Shown: positions 50,001 through 59,780 of the stretch, one piece after another | How positions within the stretch are numbered: position 1 is the first letter of the stretch | How the letters are laid out: each line of letters starts with the position of its first letter | NCBI RefSeq assembly: GCF_039555335.1 | Contig: NC_092631.1 | Location: 806,001-870,000, forward strand | DNA length: 64,000 nucleotides | Reading direction: 5' to 3' | Source: Amphiura filiformis | Lineage: Eukaryota; Echinodermata; Ophiuroidea; Amphilepidida; Amphiuridae | Program-made: the position numbers and the translations under genes | Notes under the pieces: model-generated | The model's input: only the letters and a program-made list of their open reading frames with translations | Database searches by the model: none | Told to the model about the DNA's origin: nothing

Positions 50001-50304
50001 ATTTATTTGATGAAAGTTGTTGCTTATTTGCTGAATTTCCTTGTTTCTCATCAGGTTTGATCCAGAGCGCTTTAGTCCAGAGAACAGCAAGCAGAGAGAC
50101 AAGTTTGCCTTCCAACCTTTTGGTTTTGCCGGCAAGAGAATCTGCCCTGGCTACCGTTTTGCCTATGGGGAGATTTCTGTATTTCTAGCTGTTTTGTGCC
50201 GGGCTTTTAAGTTCAACATTGTTGAAGGACAGGTAGTAGAACCAGTCTATGGATTTGTGACAGCTCCGAAAGAAGAGGTGTGGGTGACGATAGAAAAGCG
50301 CTAG
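37937..50304 (+). CDS. CYP20A1: Cytochrome P450 family 20 (CYP20A1), complete, 11 coding exons
   Basis: Coding exons: 37937-38008, 39141-39190, 40010-40179, 41402-41547, 42329-42496, 43819-43897, 44040-44216, 46333-46453, 47246-47357, 49171-49235, 50055-50304. All ten introns are GT-AG, phases agree, and the joined frame is 469 codons plus TAG. The vertebrate protein is 462 residues, as I recall it. Identification rests on the N-terminal anchor, 'KDGNIPDIGKAGSMHDFL', 'TPVIHALGVTLQDEEQWP' and the C-terminus 'EEVWVTIEKR', all typical of CYP20A1. Signature sites are ESLR (E336, R339; K-helix), FDPERF (388-393) and the haem loop with Cys417. The family is a microsomal haem monooxygenase with no settled substrate. 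The start is supported by an in-frame TGA at 37925-37927 and A at -3. A splice-acceptor-like 'ttaattgtag' at 37891-37900 suggests an upstream non-coding exon. Confidence 0.96.
38770..39035. repeat. Degenerate repeat in intron 1 split by a hAT MITE
   Basis: 'acctcaaattaatgccccc' and 'gcgttaattagagaaaatat' are the two halves of an inverted repeat. A related half is at 53525-53590 ('aaaataagccccttttt...tattagagaatatacgg'). Confidence 0.55.
38831..38997. mobile_element. 167-bp hAT-type MITE in intron 1
   Basis: Ends 'cagtggtattgcg' and '...gctacgccactg' (complement 'cagtggcgtagc', a frequent hAT terminus in animals). Exact 8-bp target duplication 'cccggggc' at 38823-38830 and 38998-39005. No coding capacity. 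Confidence 0.88.
39458..39583. repeat. Minisatellite, 3 x 42 bp, intron 2
   Basis: Three near-identical 42-bp units starting 'agggttgaacactgaagg' at 39458, 39500 and 39542. The unit length is a multiple of three, so the open frame on the - strand is a by-product. Confidence 0.95.
39710..39884. mobile_element. 175-bp TIR MITE in intron 2
   Basis: Ends 'ctgcacaggta' and '...tacatgtgcag', with inverted similarity extending over ~30 bp ('caccattgccaaggtac' against 'gtaccttggcaacggtg'). Exact 8-bp target duplication 'gcagccac' at 39702-39709 and 39885-39892. Confidence 0.85.
40778..41035 (+). repeat. Interspersed repeat S, copy 1 (intron 3)
   Basis: Matches 61302-61540 in the same orientation: shared 'gttcaactttat', 'atatcgcagc', 'ggcagaatgaccataaa', 'ggagatgcagaccc' and 'catcgcagcatcgca'. 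Rich in 'gctgcgatatcgcagc'-like palindromes. MITE-like, no coding capacity. Confidence 0.75.
41070..41256. mobile_element. Foldback MITE family P, copy in intron 3
   Basis: Arms 'gtaatccatac..ctatggaagacatgacc' and 'gatatgtcttccacagggtgtatggatttcaac' pair, with an inner pair 'agggagtgtgaatttcaaat'/'atttgaaatctttacccct'. Other copies: 52019, 53116, 59286, 60721; a variant is at 55869. Confidence 0.8.
41661..41926. repeat. Long inverted repeat in intron 4
   Basis: Left arm 'gattttcgtgaaagttgtag...aaaggaattccgaaacataa' pairs with right arm 'ttatgtttctgaattcctttt...caactttcatgaaaatc' over ~60 bp. Likely a MITE. Confidence 0.75.
42537..42993. mobile_element. ~457-bp TIR MITE in intron 5
   Basis: Inverted ends 'atgtcacatgggaaaacac' (left, from about 42544) and 'gtgttttcccatgtgacat' (right). 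The interior has two diverged ~200-bp halves sharing 'ttacctcaRtttgctgtgg', i.e. an internal duplication. Confidence 0.8.
43614..43783. mobile_element. 170-bp hairpin MITE in intron 5, close to exon 6
   Basis: Almost perfect ~70-bp arms ('cccatacacattcaatttta...agatacaaaatcttccattg') with a short loop. Ends only ~35 bp before the exon 6 start at 43819, so it covers or abuts the branch-point zone. Confidence 0.85.
44040..44216 (+). CDS. CYP20A1: CYP20A1 exon 7: I-helix
   Basis: Residues 229-287. The oxygen-binding I-helix segment reads GGFHTSS (280-286). It keeps the Gly-Gly, Thr and Ser of the usual A/G-G-x-D/E-T-T/S motif but has His283 at the acidic position. The upstream 'RRDNPPPPERQ' is a proline-rich loop. 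Acceptor 'ctttcag', donor 'gtaagt'. Confidence 0.93.
44929..45031 (+). repeat. 52-bp direct duplication, intron 7
   Basis: 'gtgagcrctcactcacatgg' and following bases occur at 44929 and 44981. Confidence 0.85.
45805..46040 (+). repeat. MITE family R, copy in intron 7
   Basis: Inverted homologue of 59781-60038; shares 'tgtgacacgatcaaggggaa', 'tgagatattggcaaagaaag' and 'ccagggtcgacatgtgactc'. It is flanked on the right by a short run of 'aatgtgaataag' units. Confidence 0.75.
46706..46914. mobile_element. MITE family Q, copy in intron 8
   Basis: Inverted homologue of 53657-53866. Ends 'ccatgagcactacctgcc' and 'ggtagttctcatgg' form the terminal inverted repeats; the interior has several 'attggtc'/'gaccaat' pairs. 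Confidence 0.8.
47246..47357 (+). CDS. CYP20A1: CYP20A1 exon 9: K-helix ExxR
   Basis: Encodes 'YLRQVLDESLRTSVLAPW' with E336 and R339, the invariant Glu/Arg pair that locks the P450 core, then the beta-sheet segment ending 'HVIPKG'. Donor 'gtaagt'; a hairpin element begins 18 bp into the following intron. Confidence 0.95.
47376..47505. repeat. 130-bp hairpin, start of intron 9
   Basis: Arms 'ccccgtcagcctgaaaccc' and 'gtttcggactgacgggg', with inner pair 'tggtccgaatttt'/'aaaattcggacta', around a 'cccaaacctaaccctaa' loop. It begins 18 bp after the exon 9 donor. Confidence 0.85.
47917..47975 (+). mobile_element. LINE 3'-tail remnant
   Basis: 'cttgtaaagtgcctcgatc...aaggtattatataaatgtgc' resembles the 'gtaaagcgcc...ggcgctatataaat' 3' ends shared by L2/CR1-type LINEs and their SINEs. 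Only the tail is present. Confidence 0.5.
48055..49090. repeat. Complex repeat block in intron 9
   Basis: A GC-rich end ('ggcgcggattcagggggcgcc') is followed by a purine-only tract and then five copies of 'tggcttcaattgg' (about 48484, 48651, 48741, 48857, 48949). These alternate with 'ctcaggggg...cagacaccccc' and 'ggctttttcaaa...acacaataat' modules. It ends near 'aaattgggccccc'. The opposing GC-rich ends suggest one internally duplicated transposon, unidentified. Confidence 0.65.
48100..48183 (+). repeat. Polypurine tract
   Basis: Over 80 bases of only A and G ('agagaaaaggagagaagag...'), encoding a meaningless Lys/Arg-rich frame. Confidence 0.95.
50055..50304 (+). CDS. CYP20A1: CYP20A1 exon 11: haem-binding loop and C-terminus
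   Basis: Contains FDPERF and 'PFGFAGKRICPGYRFA', with thiolate Cys417 (codon 50143-50145). One residue more than in the standard FxxGxRxCxG separates the Phe from the Gly, as in other CYP20 proteins. Arg415 and Gly419 are kept here, whereas I recall the vertebrate protein having Gln and Glu there. Ends at TAG 50302-50304. Confidence 0.96.
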
Positions 50305-50978
50305 CTTTGTAGATACTGATGGATGTCCAGAGTGTGTAAGAATGCAATCAGGCTATAAGTCAGATCAATAATGCGTAAGAAAAGTCTGAATTTATCATGT
50401 ACTACATTGTTACCAAATGTATACCATTTTATTCGCCAAAGGTGAAAAGATATTGTTTTGTCTTGTACATACTACACTTATATATAAAAAACATGCCGCT
50501 GCACGCATGCTCACAAGGACTAGAAAATTTGATCCTATTTCACCCGTCTTACAACGTCTGCATTGGTTACCAATTCAGTATTGCATTAATTTCAAACTCC
50601 GTCTCATCTGAAAAGTGCTCCATGACATGGCACCTTCTTATATCAGTGAACTATCAATTTATACCGTATATTCCATCACGCGACCTTAGATCATTGGATA
50701 AGCATCTTCTTTCCGTTCCTTGGACATCTGGTTCATTTGGCGACAGGGCCTTCTATGCTTATGCACCTACACTATGGAACTTGCTTCCTTTGAATCTGTG
50801 TTTTGATTCACTTGATGCTTTCAAAAAGACTTTAAAAACTATTATCATCATCATCATCATTGTGTACCGTAAGGTAAAGCCATGATTTTGGGGTTTTGCT
50901 CACGTAAATTTGAAAATGCCAAAAAATAGTGAAAAACTGTGTAAATTGTCTACCTTTTGTGTTGATTAGCAAAATAAA
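50305..50978 (+). other. CYP20A1 3' UTR region, probable
   Basis: The first polyadenylation-like hexamer I see after the stop is AATAAA at 50973-50978. If used, the 3' UTR would contain the broken LINE at 50466-50860. An earlier non-canonical site is possible. Confidence 0.4.
50466..50860 (+). pseudogene. Broken LINE 3' end (L2/CR1-like reverse transcriptase C-terminus)
   Basis: Reads 'HAAARMLTRTRKFDPISPVL' then 'LHWLPIQYCINFKLRLI' to a stop. In another frame it continues 'YIPSRDLRSLDKHLLSVPW' ... 'FGDRAFYAYAPTLWNLLPL' ... 'SLDAFKKTLKT'. These are the usual motifs downstream of the RT domain in L2/CR1/Jockey-group LINEs. At least one stop and one frameshift. It ends in an ATC microsatellite tail (50844-50860), common for such elements. 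Lies 160 bp after the CYP20A1 stop, same strand. Confidence 0.85.
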
Positions 50979-51079
50979 ACAAAGAAAAGTGATCATTTAG
51001 CAGTAATCAACCATTAAACAATCCATTCTAGCATTAACTCAAGGCCTTCGATGCAAGACTCTGGCCATACTATTTTACT

Positions 51080-51501
51080 GGAAAATTTTCTGGACATGTG
51101 ACACCCGTGGGCGCAGACATATTAGCATTATGGAATGTGACCCCGAGCACGGCGGGTGGTCTTCCAATGTATTTGAATAGGAAGAATTCCTCCTTTGATG
51201 CAAAATAAGTTACTTGTCGCAAGTATTATTATTATGGTATTGAGTTTCCGTAGATAAATATTTTTTTCCGAAGATAGATATTTTTGAAATTACGTTTTGA
51301 TGATATTGTGAAGAAATTAAGATAACATAATATTCAATAAATTTGCAATGCACAAATTTCTATCAAAATTTCAGTCAAAAATACTATTCCAATTCAAAAT
51401 TACTAAGACTTGAATAGCGAGGTCACCGCCGGGGGTCAGAGATCAGGCTCGAGGTTACACTCGCATTGATACGCATTGGTCACATGTCCAGAAAATTTTC
51501 C
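51080..51501. mobile_element. 422-bp TIR element
   Basis: Perfect 23-bp inverted ends beginning 'ggaaaattttctggacatg' (51080-51102 and 51479-51501). No coding capacity. Longer, looser inverted similarity continues inward ('cccgagcacggcgggtg' region against 'caccgccgggggtcag'). Confidence 0.75.
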
Positions 51502-51880
51502 TGTGAAAATGTACCTATAAATGTTGACTGAATGTTTATGCAAATACCAGCTCATCTGTCAATGTATTATGATGAAAATTGCACTATGTATGTTCAGACC
51601 GATTTATAGGAGTTTTTTTTTTGGGGGGGACCATGACTGGTGGTGTGACTCGGCAGATGTCAAACTGCATAGCATCGGCTTTAAGTTGAAACCGAAATAA
51701 GGACCAAATAAAAATCCCTTTAAAATGGGATGTGCTGAGACAAAGTTGTTCACAGCATGAGTAGCATCGTTGTTTTTTTTACAAAATGGTCAAAATCATT
51801 TTGAAGATTGGGGTAGTTAAAAATATTTTGGTAGAAAATCCATTGTGTGATTCTCTCAATATCTGGCATACCAGTAACTT

Positions 51881-51984
51881 AGGGATGAAATCAAAACTCG
51901 ACCAGCAGTTCCATCTGGTTGCCATTGTTTATGTTTAGAACAATAGCAACGGTCAACCGCCGGTTGAGTTTTGATTTCATCCCT
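51881..51984. mobile_element. 104-bp hairpin MITE
   Basis: 'agggatgaaatcaaaactc' at the left and its exact complement at the right end; the loop is ~60 bp. No clear target duplication. Confidence 0.75.
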
Positions 51985-52018
51985 TATATATATCGGTAAG
52001 CTTAGCAACTTAGTAGTT

Positions 52019-52199
52019 GGCTATTCCAGTTGAAATCCATACACCACTATGGAAGACATGACCTTAATTTTTGTATATTTCAAAAAAGGGTCACCCATTC
52101 AGGCAAACCTATTTGAAATTCACACTCCTTGCTTGTGTGGAAAATTAAGTAAGGGCATGTCTTCCATAGAGGGTGTATGGGTTTCAACTGAAATAGCTC
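52019..52199. mobile_element. MITE family P, copy 2
   Basis: 'ggctattccagttgaaatcc' at the left; 'atgtcttccatagagggtg' and 'gtttcaactgaaatagc' at the right. Confidence 0.8.
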
Positions 52200-53115
52200 A
52201 TTGTACTACTAACTCAATTTTCAAAATTTCAGACTTGACTGGATCAGATCAGAGAAGATGTCTTATAACTTCCCACAATGCATTTCTTCCATTTCAAAAT
52301 GGGTCGATAGGTCTTGACAAAAAGTATCTCAATGAACAGAACACATCCAGATCTTCCAAAATATTTTTATTTCTATCTACATGAAAACTACAAAGTAATA
52401 GGGGTGTCATTTGACTGTAATGAGGTGTTGCATTTTCTTGCAAAGTATTCTGGGAAGGGGGTAAGAAATCCTCTCTGTGATCAGATCATGCATGTCACAA
52501 ATAACCATTTAATTCCACACACCAGACACAAATACTATGAAAAAGTCAGATTCTGTTCGAAAAAAATTACTTTTTATTTTTCAATCATCATTGTCATCAT
52601 CATCATTATTATCTTCATCATTTAATTCTAAAAAAAGGCATTTTTTTAATATTAATATTATTTATGATACAACTATTAACAAGTGTTGAAATGCTATGCA
52701 TATTTCAGACAAGAAATGACAAGATTGGTTGGGAAAGGGGATGGGGATTGAAAATCCATAAATTAATTATATCACAACTAAATCTGGCAACAGTTTGGAC
52801 ACTCAATCTAGCAACAATTTGGAAATCACACATAAATTGGGTAATATTTTTTGAAATTCACAATTAGGTACATTATTTTGAGTAAACCCTACTTATGGGA
52901 TATGAAACATGCAATAAATGGGCTCAATGGCATTATACCTTCAACTTTGGTTGTCTTATTTCTTACACAGATCCTGTTTCCAAAAGTGTAAAAAACCTCA
53001 TTTTTTGTTTGCTCGCTATGTTAGCAAATTCTGAAATTATGGGACTTTTTGTATACTATTCCAAATTTGGGGGGGGGTGCGTCGCACCCCCTCCCCTGCG
53101 TACGGGCCTGCTTTG
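52200..53115. other. Non-coding DNA with ATC/ATT microsatellite
   Basis: Irregular ATC/ATT repeats at about 52585-52622. At 53068-53110 a GC-rich hairpin end ('gggggtgcgtcgcaccccc', 'cctgcgtacgggcctgc') looks like a MITE terminus. No gene supported. Confidence 0.5.
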
Positions 53116-53296
53116 GGCTATTCCAGTTGAAATCCATATACCCTGATGGAAGGCATGACTTTAATCTCCCATAGGGGGTGCAGATATCAAATGGAGTCAC
53201 CCATTCAGGTAACCCCATTTGAAATTCACACTCCCTGTGTGGGAGATTCAAATCATGTCTTCCTGGGGGGTGTATTGCTTTCAACTGGAATTACCC
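53116..53296. mobile_element. MITE family P, copy 3
   Basis: Same arms as copy 2, with 'accctgatggaaggcatgac' and 'aatcatgtcttcctggggg'; complete at both ends. Confidence 0.8.
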
Positions 53297-53656
53297 AATG
53301 AGGTTACATACGTTTCGTACCCTCTAAGTATGCATGGTTCTCAGGTAAATTATTTTCAATTGTTAATCCACTGTTTAGAAATAGTCAAGTTGCAAACACA
53401 ATGTTCGTAATGCAGTTAGATTTGATCAATTCCTTTGATGTTGATAATCTGGCCATTATATTTCAAAACATTCATTACTTCACCAACCGCTCTTTTATAT
53501 AATATTATTACCATATATCATAATCCTCTAATAAAATAAGCCCCTTTTTGAAAATTTCACGCCCTTTGTTTATTAGAGAATATACGGTATATTCAATCTG
53601 AAGAAGTGTTTAAAAATAGGCAGGCCAAACTCATCAATTCTTCCATGCTAATTATT

Positions 53657-53866
53657 AACCCCATGAGAACTACCTGCCTATTGGTCAAAAAGAAGTATTC
53701 ATTATCAATTGGACCAATCAGCAACATTGTTAGAATAATTTCACCACACAAAAAAATGGGGTGAATTATTTGCAAAGCTCCATTCTGATTGGTGATTAAA
53801 GTGAAGATATCACGTAATTGACCAATCAGAGGCAATGTTAGATTGGCAGGTAGTGCTCAAGGGGTT
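53657..53866. mobile_element. MITE family Q, copy 2
   Basis: Inverted and highly similar to 46706-46914; complete with ends 'aaccccatgagaactacc' and 'ggtagtgctcaaggggtt'. Confidence 0.85.
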
Positions 53867-54690
53867 ATAAGTGTCACATAATGTGGACCAATTTAACATT
53901 AATACCTTAAATGACTTGCCTGCTGACCATTATGCTTCAGCATAACAAAAATCCCAAGTTTTGAGATATTTCCTCAAAATACCAAGAGCTATCTTAAGAA
54001 CCACTGAACCAATGCTAGGCTTGTTTGCACTCATTTTAATGCATTTTTCATGCTGATTCCAAATATGGTCATGAAAATTTACAATTCTGAAATTTTTTAA
54101 ATTTGAAACGTTGTGGTCTGCAGTCGACTCCCACATGGAGAGAGTTATTATTATTGAAATTGATGAGGGCTCACAGATTTTCAGACTTGGAGCCTATACA
54201 GCTCATTGATGCATCATTTTGTGAATCAATCACACACATTTGTTTCAGCTACTTTTGCCCAAAAAGATAAATTTTTATTGCATTTTTGGTCCACTTTTTT
54301 GAAGATTTTTATTTCTGATTATTACAAAACAAAAAGGAACTGAACAGCAAACTTTCAAAACATGAAAAATCAAATTATATGTGCTGAAATGTGAAATTTC
54401 AAAGCTATGCTTTGCAAACTTTTTTCTTTCTTTCTTGGCCTTTTTCAATATGCATTCTGATGAACCATCAATCTGTTAAGCAAATTTGTTTTCTGAAAAG
54501 ACCTGTATAACAAACATATTCTGTCACACTAACGGTTCTTTACCTCAGTGGTTTTTTTTTAAACTGTTAGGACTATCATTGTTCTAAGAATGCCTTTTCC
54601 AAACTGTACATGTTTCAAAAGATATAGAAGTAGAATTTCTGTATCAATAGCACACCATGTGAGTGGATTTTTTTCAAAATTGTACACCTA
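53867..54690. other. Non-coding AT-rich DNA
   Basis: Nothing supportable beyond short homopolymer and CTTT-rich patches near 54420-54440. Confidence 0.5.
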
Positions 54691-55266
54691 ATATCAGTTC
54701 GGGGGCACTGCTAATTCAAAGACGTCTCTGATATCAAATACTCTTGAAGCGTCATGTCACATAAGAGTATCATATTTCAGAGATGTCTCATAAATCACAT
54801 ATTCCCTAGTTTCAAAAGCCAGTCGCAAACAATATTAGTAATTTTGGTGAACGTGCCAGCGCAGTGGGAATAATTTTGTGTATAGGCTTTATCAGGGTTG
54901 TAGCTAGCCCAAGTTGAGCATTTTGAGTGCCTGCTAATTTTACTATCTAATTCATGAATTGGATAGTAAAATTGGGATTTTTTTTTACTTCAAAACATTT
55001 GATTTTGGCCATTGCAATCTAAGTGTGTTCTGGGACCATTTGTCAGAATTTGCACAGATAGATATAATTTTTGCACAGGTAGATATTTGCTAAACATAGG
55101 AAATCTTATTCTAATACACTCAGCTTCGTTCCGATGTGCTGCATCGAATGCCCAGCTGTCAACAAAGCTCGACCTATGTGATATCACAGACCCCCGTATG
55201 TGAAATCACTGACCAGTCTTTGAAATCAGAGACGTCCGTTTATTACGAGTGCCCCCGAACTGATAT
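54691..55266. mobile_element. 576-bp TIR element
   Basis: Ends 'atatcagttcgggggcact' and 'agtgcccccgaactgatat' are inverted copies. Short inverted blocks inside ('gacgtctctgat'/'atcagagacgtc') extend the pairing. The terminal 'ta' or 'atat' may be the target duplication (Tc1/mariner-like if TA). No coding capacity. Confidence 0.8.
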
Positions 55267-55868
55267 GGTCATAATAAGTTACATCCAGTAAAGCTTGTGC
55301 ATAATTTTCCAAAATTATTTCACATCAACATCTGGATGACAAACACTAATGCCTTTTTTTATAAAAAAAAAATCTCTACAAAATTCACCACATTTTGTAA
55401 TCATTTTGTTTACTCATTTACCAATCAATCAATTAACAATTTGCTTAATTACACAATACAACAACATCAACAATAAATGAAATTATTTCTTTGATTTAGA
55501 AAATACACATTGGAAGACTTCATTTTGCTTTTCTTAATACTGTACAAAGAGGACAATGGTACATATTTTTTGCATCACAGTATAATCATTTTGCAAGATT
55601 TAATATTTTGTACATACTTTTTAAATCTTGATATAGTAAAATCTGCAACACCATTCACTATAAATTGAACTTTGGTGCATTTGGTTATATTACAAAACTA
55701 TACAGTGTTTAGTATAATGATGACATGACTCCAAACTAAATGAACCAATTTTATATAGTCATCCAAGATAAATTGACCCCTAGCTTATTGAATAAATGGA
55801 ATAAAACAAAGGTTATTGTGATAATGACTTGTAGGCCTATGGCATCACAGGTAGTATAAGGTGAGATT
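55267..55868. other. Non-coding AT-rich DNA
   Basis: No feature supported. Confidence 0.5.
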
Positions 55869-56137
55869 GGGCTACTTTAAAATCCCTGTGAAAGATTTTG
55901 GAAATATCTTCCACAGGGGGTGTATGAATTTCAAATGGAAGGAACACATCAAGCAGTTCCAATTAAATTTCATGCACCATCTTTGAAAGATTCAACCTGA
56001 ACCTTCCAAAGAGGGAGGGTGAGTTTCAAACAGAGTTGGTTAATGTACTAATTCCATTTGAAATTCATACTCCCCCTTTGGAAGATATTTTCAAAATCTT
56101 CCACAGGGGTAGTGTGGATTTTAACTGGAATAGGCCT
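55869..56137. mobile_element. MITE family P variant (longer)
   Basis: 'ggctactttaaaatccctg...atatcttccacagggggtg' and 'atatttt..atcttccacagggg...ttaactggaataggcc' share the arms of family P with a different, longer middle containing 'accttccaaagagggaggg'. Confidence 0.65.
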
Positions 56138-57371
56138 TGCCAGTGCATATTAACTGTACAGCAAGAGATCATGGACTTTTCTTCATTACTTGGTTTTTGT
56201 GGGATAATCTCAAAATTAAACTCTTTTAAACCGTCAGCACCAACATATGAAGCATAGGCCTATGATATACTAGCTGTTCCTGACAGAGCCCAAATAGAAC
56301 ATAATTGTGGAATTATCCCTTAATATAGACAATTTTGGTAATTCCCAAAATATTTTGGGGCACATAATTATTTGGCTACATGTAATTAGCATCCCTCTAA
56401 CTCATCCCTTTTATTGCATTTATAAAATGCAATTGTGGTCATATTCAATGGCAATGACATCGTGTACAGCTCCAATTTAAATGAAAACACTAGCTTTGTT
56501 TGCATGGACACTGTCCAATTTTGAGTTTGGGCATTGCAGGCTTGCATAATAAGCCCCCCTTGAATTAATTGGCTCTGCTCTGCACCAAATCCAAGGGTCA
56601 AATACAATATTGATCTTTTAGGCCCCAGAACCAAATTTGTTTGATCTGTGGATCAACTGTTGATGCTGCTTCAATGCTTGTTAAGTAATTAAACAGGCAA
56701 AGATTCATATGTTATCGCAATTAACAATTAATCAATTTATTGATTTCTTAAATAATAAGTACCGGGTACCAAGCATCAATGGTCGCTCAAAAGATCTAAC
56801 TAATTTGTTTCTATTGCATTACATGTAAGATCGCTGCTTTTGGAATCCACACCAAAAAACATCATGAACTGGGTGTAAAAACAGGTCTAGTATGTCCAGA
56901 TATATAACCCATAAGAGAGTAACATGAACAAAATCTCTCCCCCCCCCAGCTCATTCCACCAGTTACAACAAAACATTGAAACTAACTGGGGGAAATATTA
57001 CCAACATGCAGACGCATTTTTGACATCCTAATTCACTTATGGCCCACCGTCAGTATATGATTAGAACAATACATGTAAATTACTTTTCCACTTTTTTTTC
57101 TATACAACATTCTGACTATCATACAAGAGGTAGCGAAGCAAATCAATGCATACTATTTGTGGTGCATAACTGAGGTATATCTGCCAGCCCATTTTAGAAA
57201 CAATTGACCCACACTTACATATTGAGATAATCATACACTGAGATGTACACAAGATTTTGTTCATAATAGTGGGTTACTTTGTGGAACCCTTCCCACTGGC
57301 ATATAAACTAGCCTAGAGGGGGCCGGGAAGGGGGCCAAGCATAGTGTCCAAAAAGGTGAAATGTGTACATC
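56138..57371. other. Non-coding DNA
   Basis: A C-run at about 56939-56947; no coding exon, RNA or clear transposon that I can support. Confidence 0.5.
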
Positions 57372-57571
57372 CATATCAAAACGATGCACTTGTCGGCTGC
57401 TACTTCAAATCATCCCAAGTCACATGGTTTAGGAATACAGTGAACATTCCTTAACCCTATGACTTGGGGATGATTGGAAGTGACCTCCACTTGAGATGAG
57501 TCTGGTATTTATTCCTAGTTATTAGGTGAAATGAGACACATGTAGCAGCTGACAAGTGCATCGTTTTGATG
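57372..57571. mobile_element. 200-bp TIR MITE
   Basis: 'atcaaaacgatgcacttgtc' at the left pairs with 'gacaagtgcatcgttttgat' at the right. An inner pair 'atcatcccaagtcac'/'gacttggggatgat' extends the hairpin. Confidence 0.85.
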
Positions 57572-58479
57572 TACACAAATGAACAATATAAACAACTGTA
57601 TAAACTGTAGGCTCAAGGGAAGGGGGGCTCTACCCTTCTGGTTATACCACTTTTTACCTCTTCCTTAAATGCCCAATTTCCTCTGGTATGAGGCAGAAAT
57701 CAGAATTTATAACAACATCACAATAACAGTTAACATATCAATGCTTGGGTAACTTAGCAAGCAATGGCCATGGGAAGATTGAACATATTGGTGCAGTCAT
57801 CGAGCATCGGAAAGGCCAAATTATACTCAAATATTGGGATGACTATGGCCCAACTTGAGCAGTAAATTGGTAGTTCTGATGAATTGAAACAACGTCCATT
57901 TGGTACATTTGTAATTTTGGGCTCCTTCAGTGTCGAAAAGCTGGCTAAGTTACTGTACATTACTGGCAAGATTCCAAAGGTTATTCAGAGAGTTATTATC
58001 TACTAAAGAAATGGTGGCTCTGAAAAGTGTCACTTAAGAGCAAAATCTACTGTCAAGCATGAAGTGTTTGCTTGCACAAAAATTTTCCAAAATTTAATGC
58101 GTACAGTTGATTCGCGAAATGTTCAAGCACACAAATAAATTTTTCTTCCCATAGGCCTTAAATGAAATATAAACATTCACAAAAACTTTCAGGTCGCAGA
58201 AACATGGGTTCTCGCCAAAACGTGAAATTTTAATGCCGTAAAAATATTGAGCTTTACAGTACTTTGAACAGCTCTTTTCAGAGCCTTGCTTTCTTTACAT
58301 AGCTCATAGCAGCAGTGGGTAATATGGGTAATATACGGTAATTTTTGTCTGGATAATTTTTCACGCTTTGCCAAGTTTGAACTGTTTCCCTTCTTTGTTT
58401 TAAATTTGCCATTCTTAGTTTCCCTGCATTGAACTATGCACAAAAATAATATATTTGTGTGTTGTTATTTTTGTGGTTG
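57572..58479. other. Non-coding DNA
   Basis: No convincing exon or repeat; short open frames only. Confidence 0.45.
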
Positions 58480-58545
58480 TTGCTTTAAGCGCTTTGTTCA
58501 TACTTATGCTAAGGCGCTATATAAATTCTGTTTGTTTATTGTATT
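58480..58545 (+). mobile_element. LINE/SINE 3'-tail remnant
   Basis: 'gctttaagcgctttgttcat' followed by 'aaggcgctatataaattctg' is the typical 3' end of L2/CR1-type retroposons. Confidence 0.65.
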
Positions 58546-58987
58546 GCTTGGGACCGCAAAAAATGGGCAAATAAATGTAGGCCGAAAATTTCCACTTTTA
58601 TAGCACTTGATATTTTTCATATTACTATAATTATCTCAATAAAATTTATTTCCAATTCACTACTCAAGCCTCAACATTGAAACTTATCAAAAACCATATT
58701 AAAAAATGCTTTTTGTCCAATTTTGTATTCATTTGCAAGTACAATTATAGCAAACATTGTAGCAAACTACATGTATTTTAGTATTTGTATTGTCCATTAA
58801 AATTCAAACCATAATAAATATCCATTAAAAACAAAAATAAACAGTGATATACAACATTATTACAATACATTGTGGTTGGATAGGTAAAATAATTATCTAA
58901 TACATGGTGTAACATGGTGAACACTATACTTAGAGCATCTACCAGGGAAGTTAGGCATGCATGCTCTGTTTGTTGCATGAAAAAGGC

Positions 58988-59219
58988 CTGGGGTCCATTT
59001 CACTAAACTTTTAACCCATCGTAACTCAGGTAACTGTTCGTAAAGTTATGAATGCCCAATATTAGACATAAATTTACGAAGAGTTCCTGTAGTAAATCCC
59101 TATTACTTACCAAGGGTACCATTCGTAAGTATGTTTAGTGGAACTTACGACTCGTTGTAAGTTACGAATGATTTTGAGACTTATGAAGCTTCGTAAAGTT
59201 GAGTGAAATGGACCCCTGG
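58988..59219. mobile_element. 232-bp foldback MITE
   Basis: Ends 'ctggggtccatttcact' and 'gtgaaatggacccctgg' are inverted copies, and the interior is full of 'ttacga'/'tcgtaa' pairs. No coding capacity. Confidence 0.85.
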
Positions 59220-59285
59220 GTTGTGATGATATGTGCTTATTCAGTGAATAAGACACCACCAATGTTTTCTGACGTGATTCAATGG

Positions 59286-59466
59286 GGCTATTCCAGTTGA
59301 AATCCATACACCCCCCATGGAAGACATGACCTTAATCTCACACACAGGGAGTGTGAATTTTGAATGGGGTTACCTGAATGGGTGACTTTATTTTGAAATC
59401 TACATTCCCTGTGTGGGAGATTAAAGCTGTGGCTTCCATAGGAGGATGGATTTTAACTGGAATAGC
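59286..59466. mobile_element. MITE family P, copy 4
   Basis: 'ggctattccagttgaaatcc' at the left and 'ggattttaactggaatagc' at the right; the inner arms 'acacagggagtgtgaattt' and 'tacattccctgtgtggga' are intact. Confidence 0.85.
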
Positions 59467-59780
59467 ATAATCAGACTTCAAAAACGTACTACCATGATGC
59501 AATCCACCGCGTGCATGCACAGCAACACTGCATTGGCGAAAAACTGTCTAAATTCACTGCTAAACAGTGTCGATTGCCTTCTTATTTATCTTGTGATTTA
59601 TTTAAATACTTCTAGAGGAAAACAAAGCTGAATACATATCTTGCCGTTTTTCTTTTGGAATACTTAAATTGTAATCTTAAGGGCTCTCCTAGCAACCTGT
59701 TCAGGTTAGTTCCTGTTGAAAAGTAAACATGATATTAGGCCTAAACATCAAATATTATAAAAGTTTGAAAACAAATAACA

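Noticed and set aside
58189-58443. 84-codon - strand frame
   Set aside because: No similarity and no flanking splice signals I could defend.
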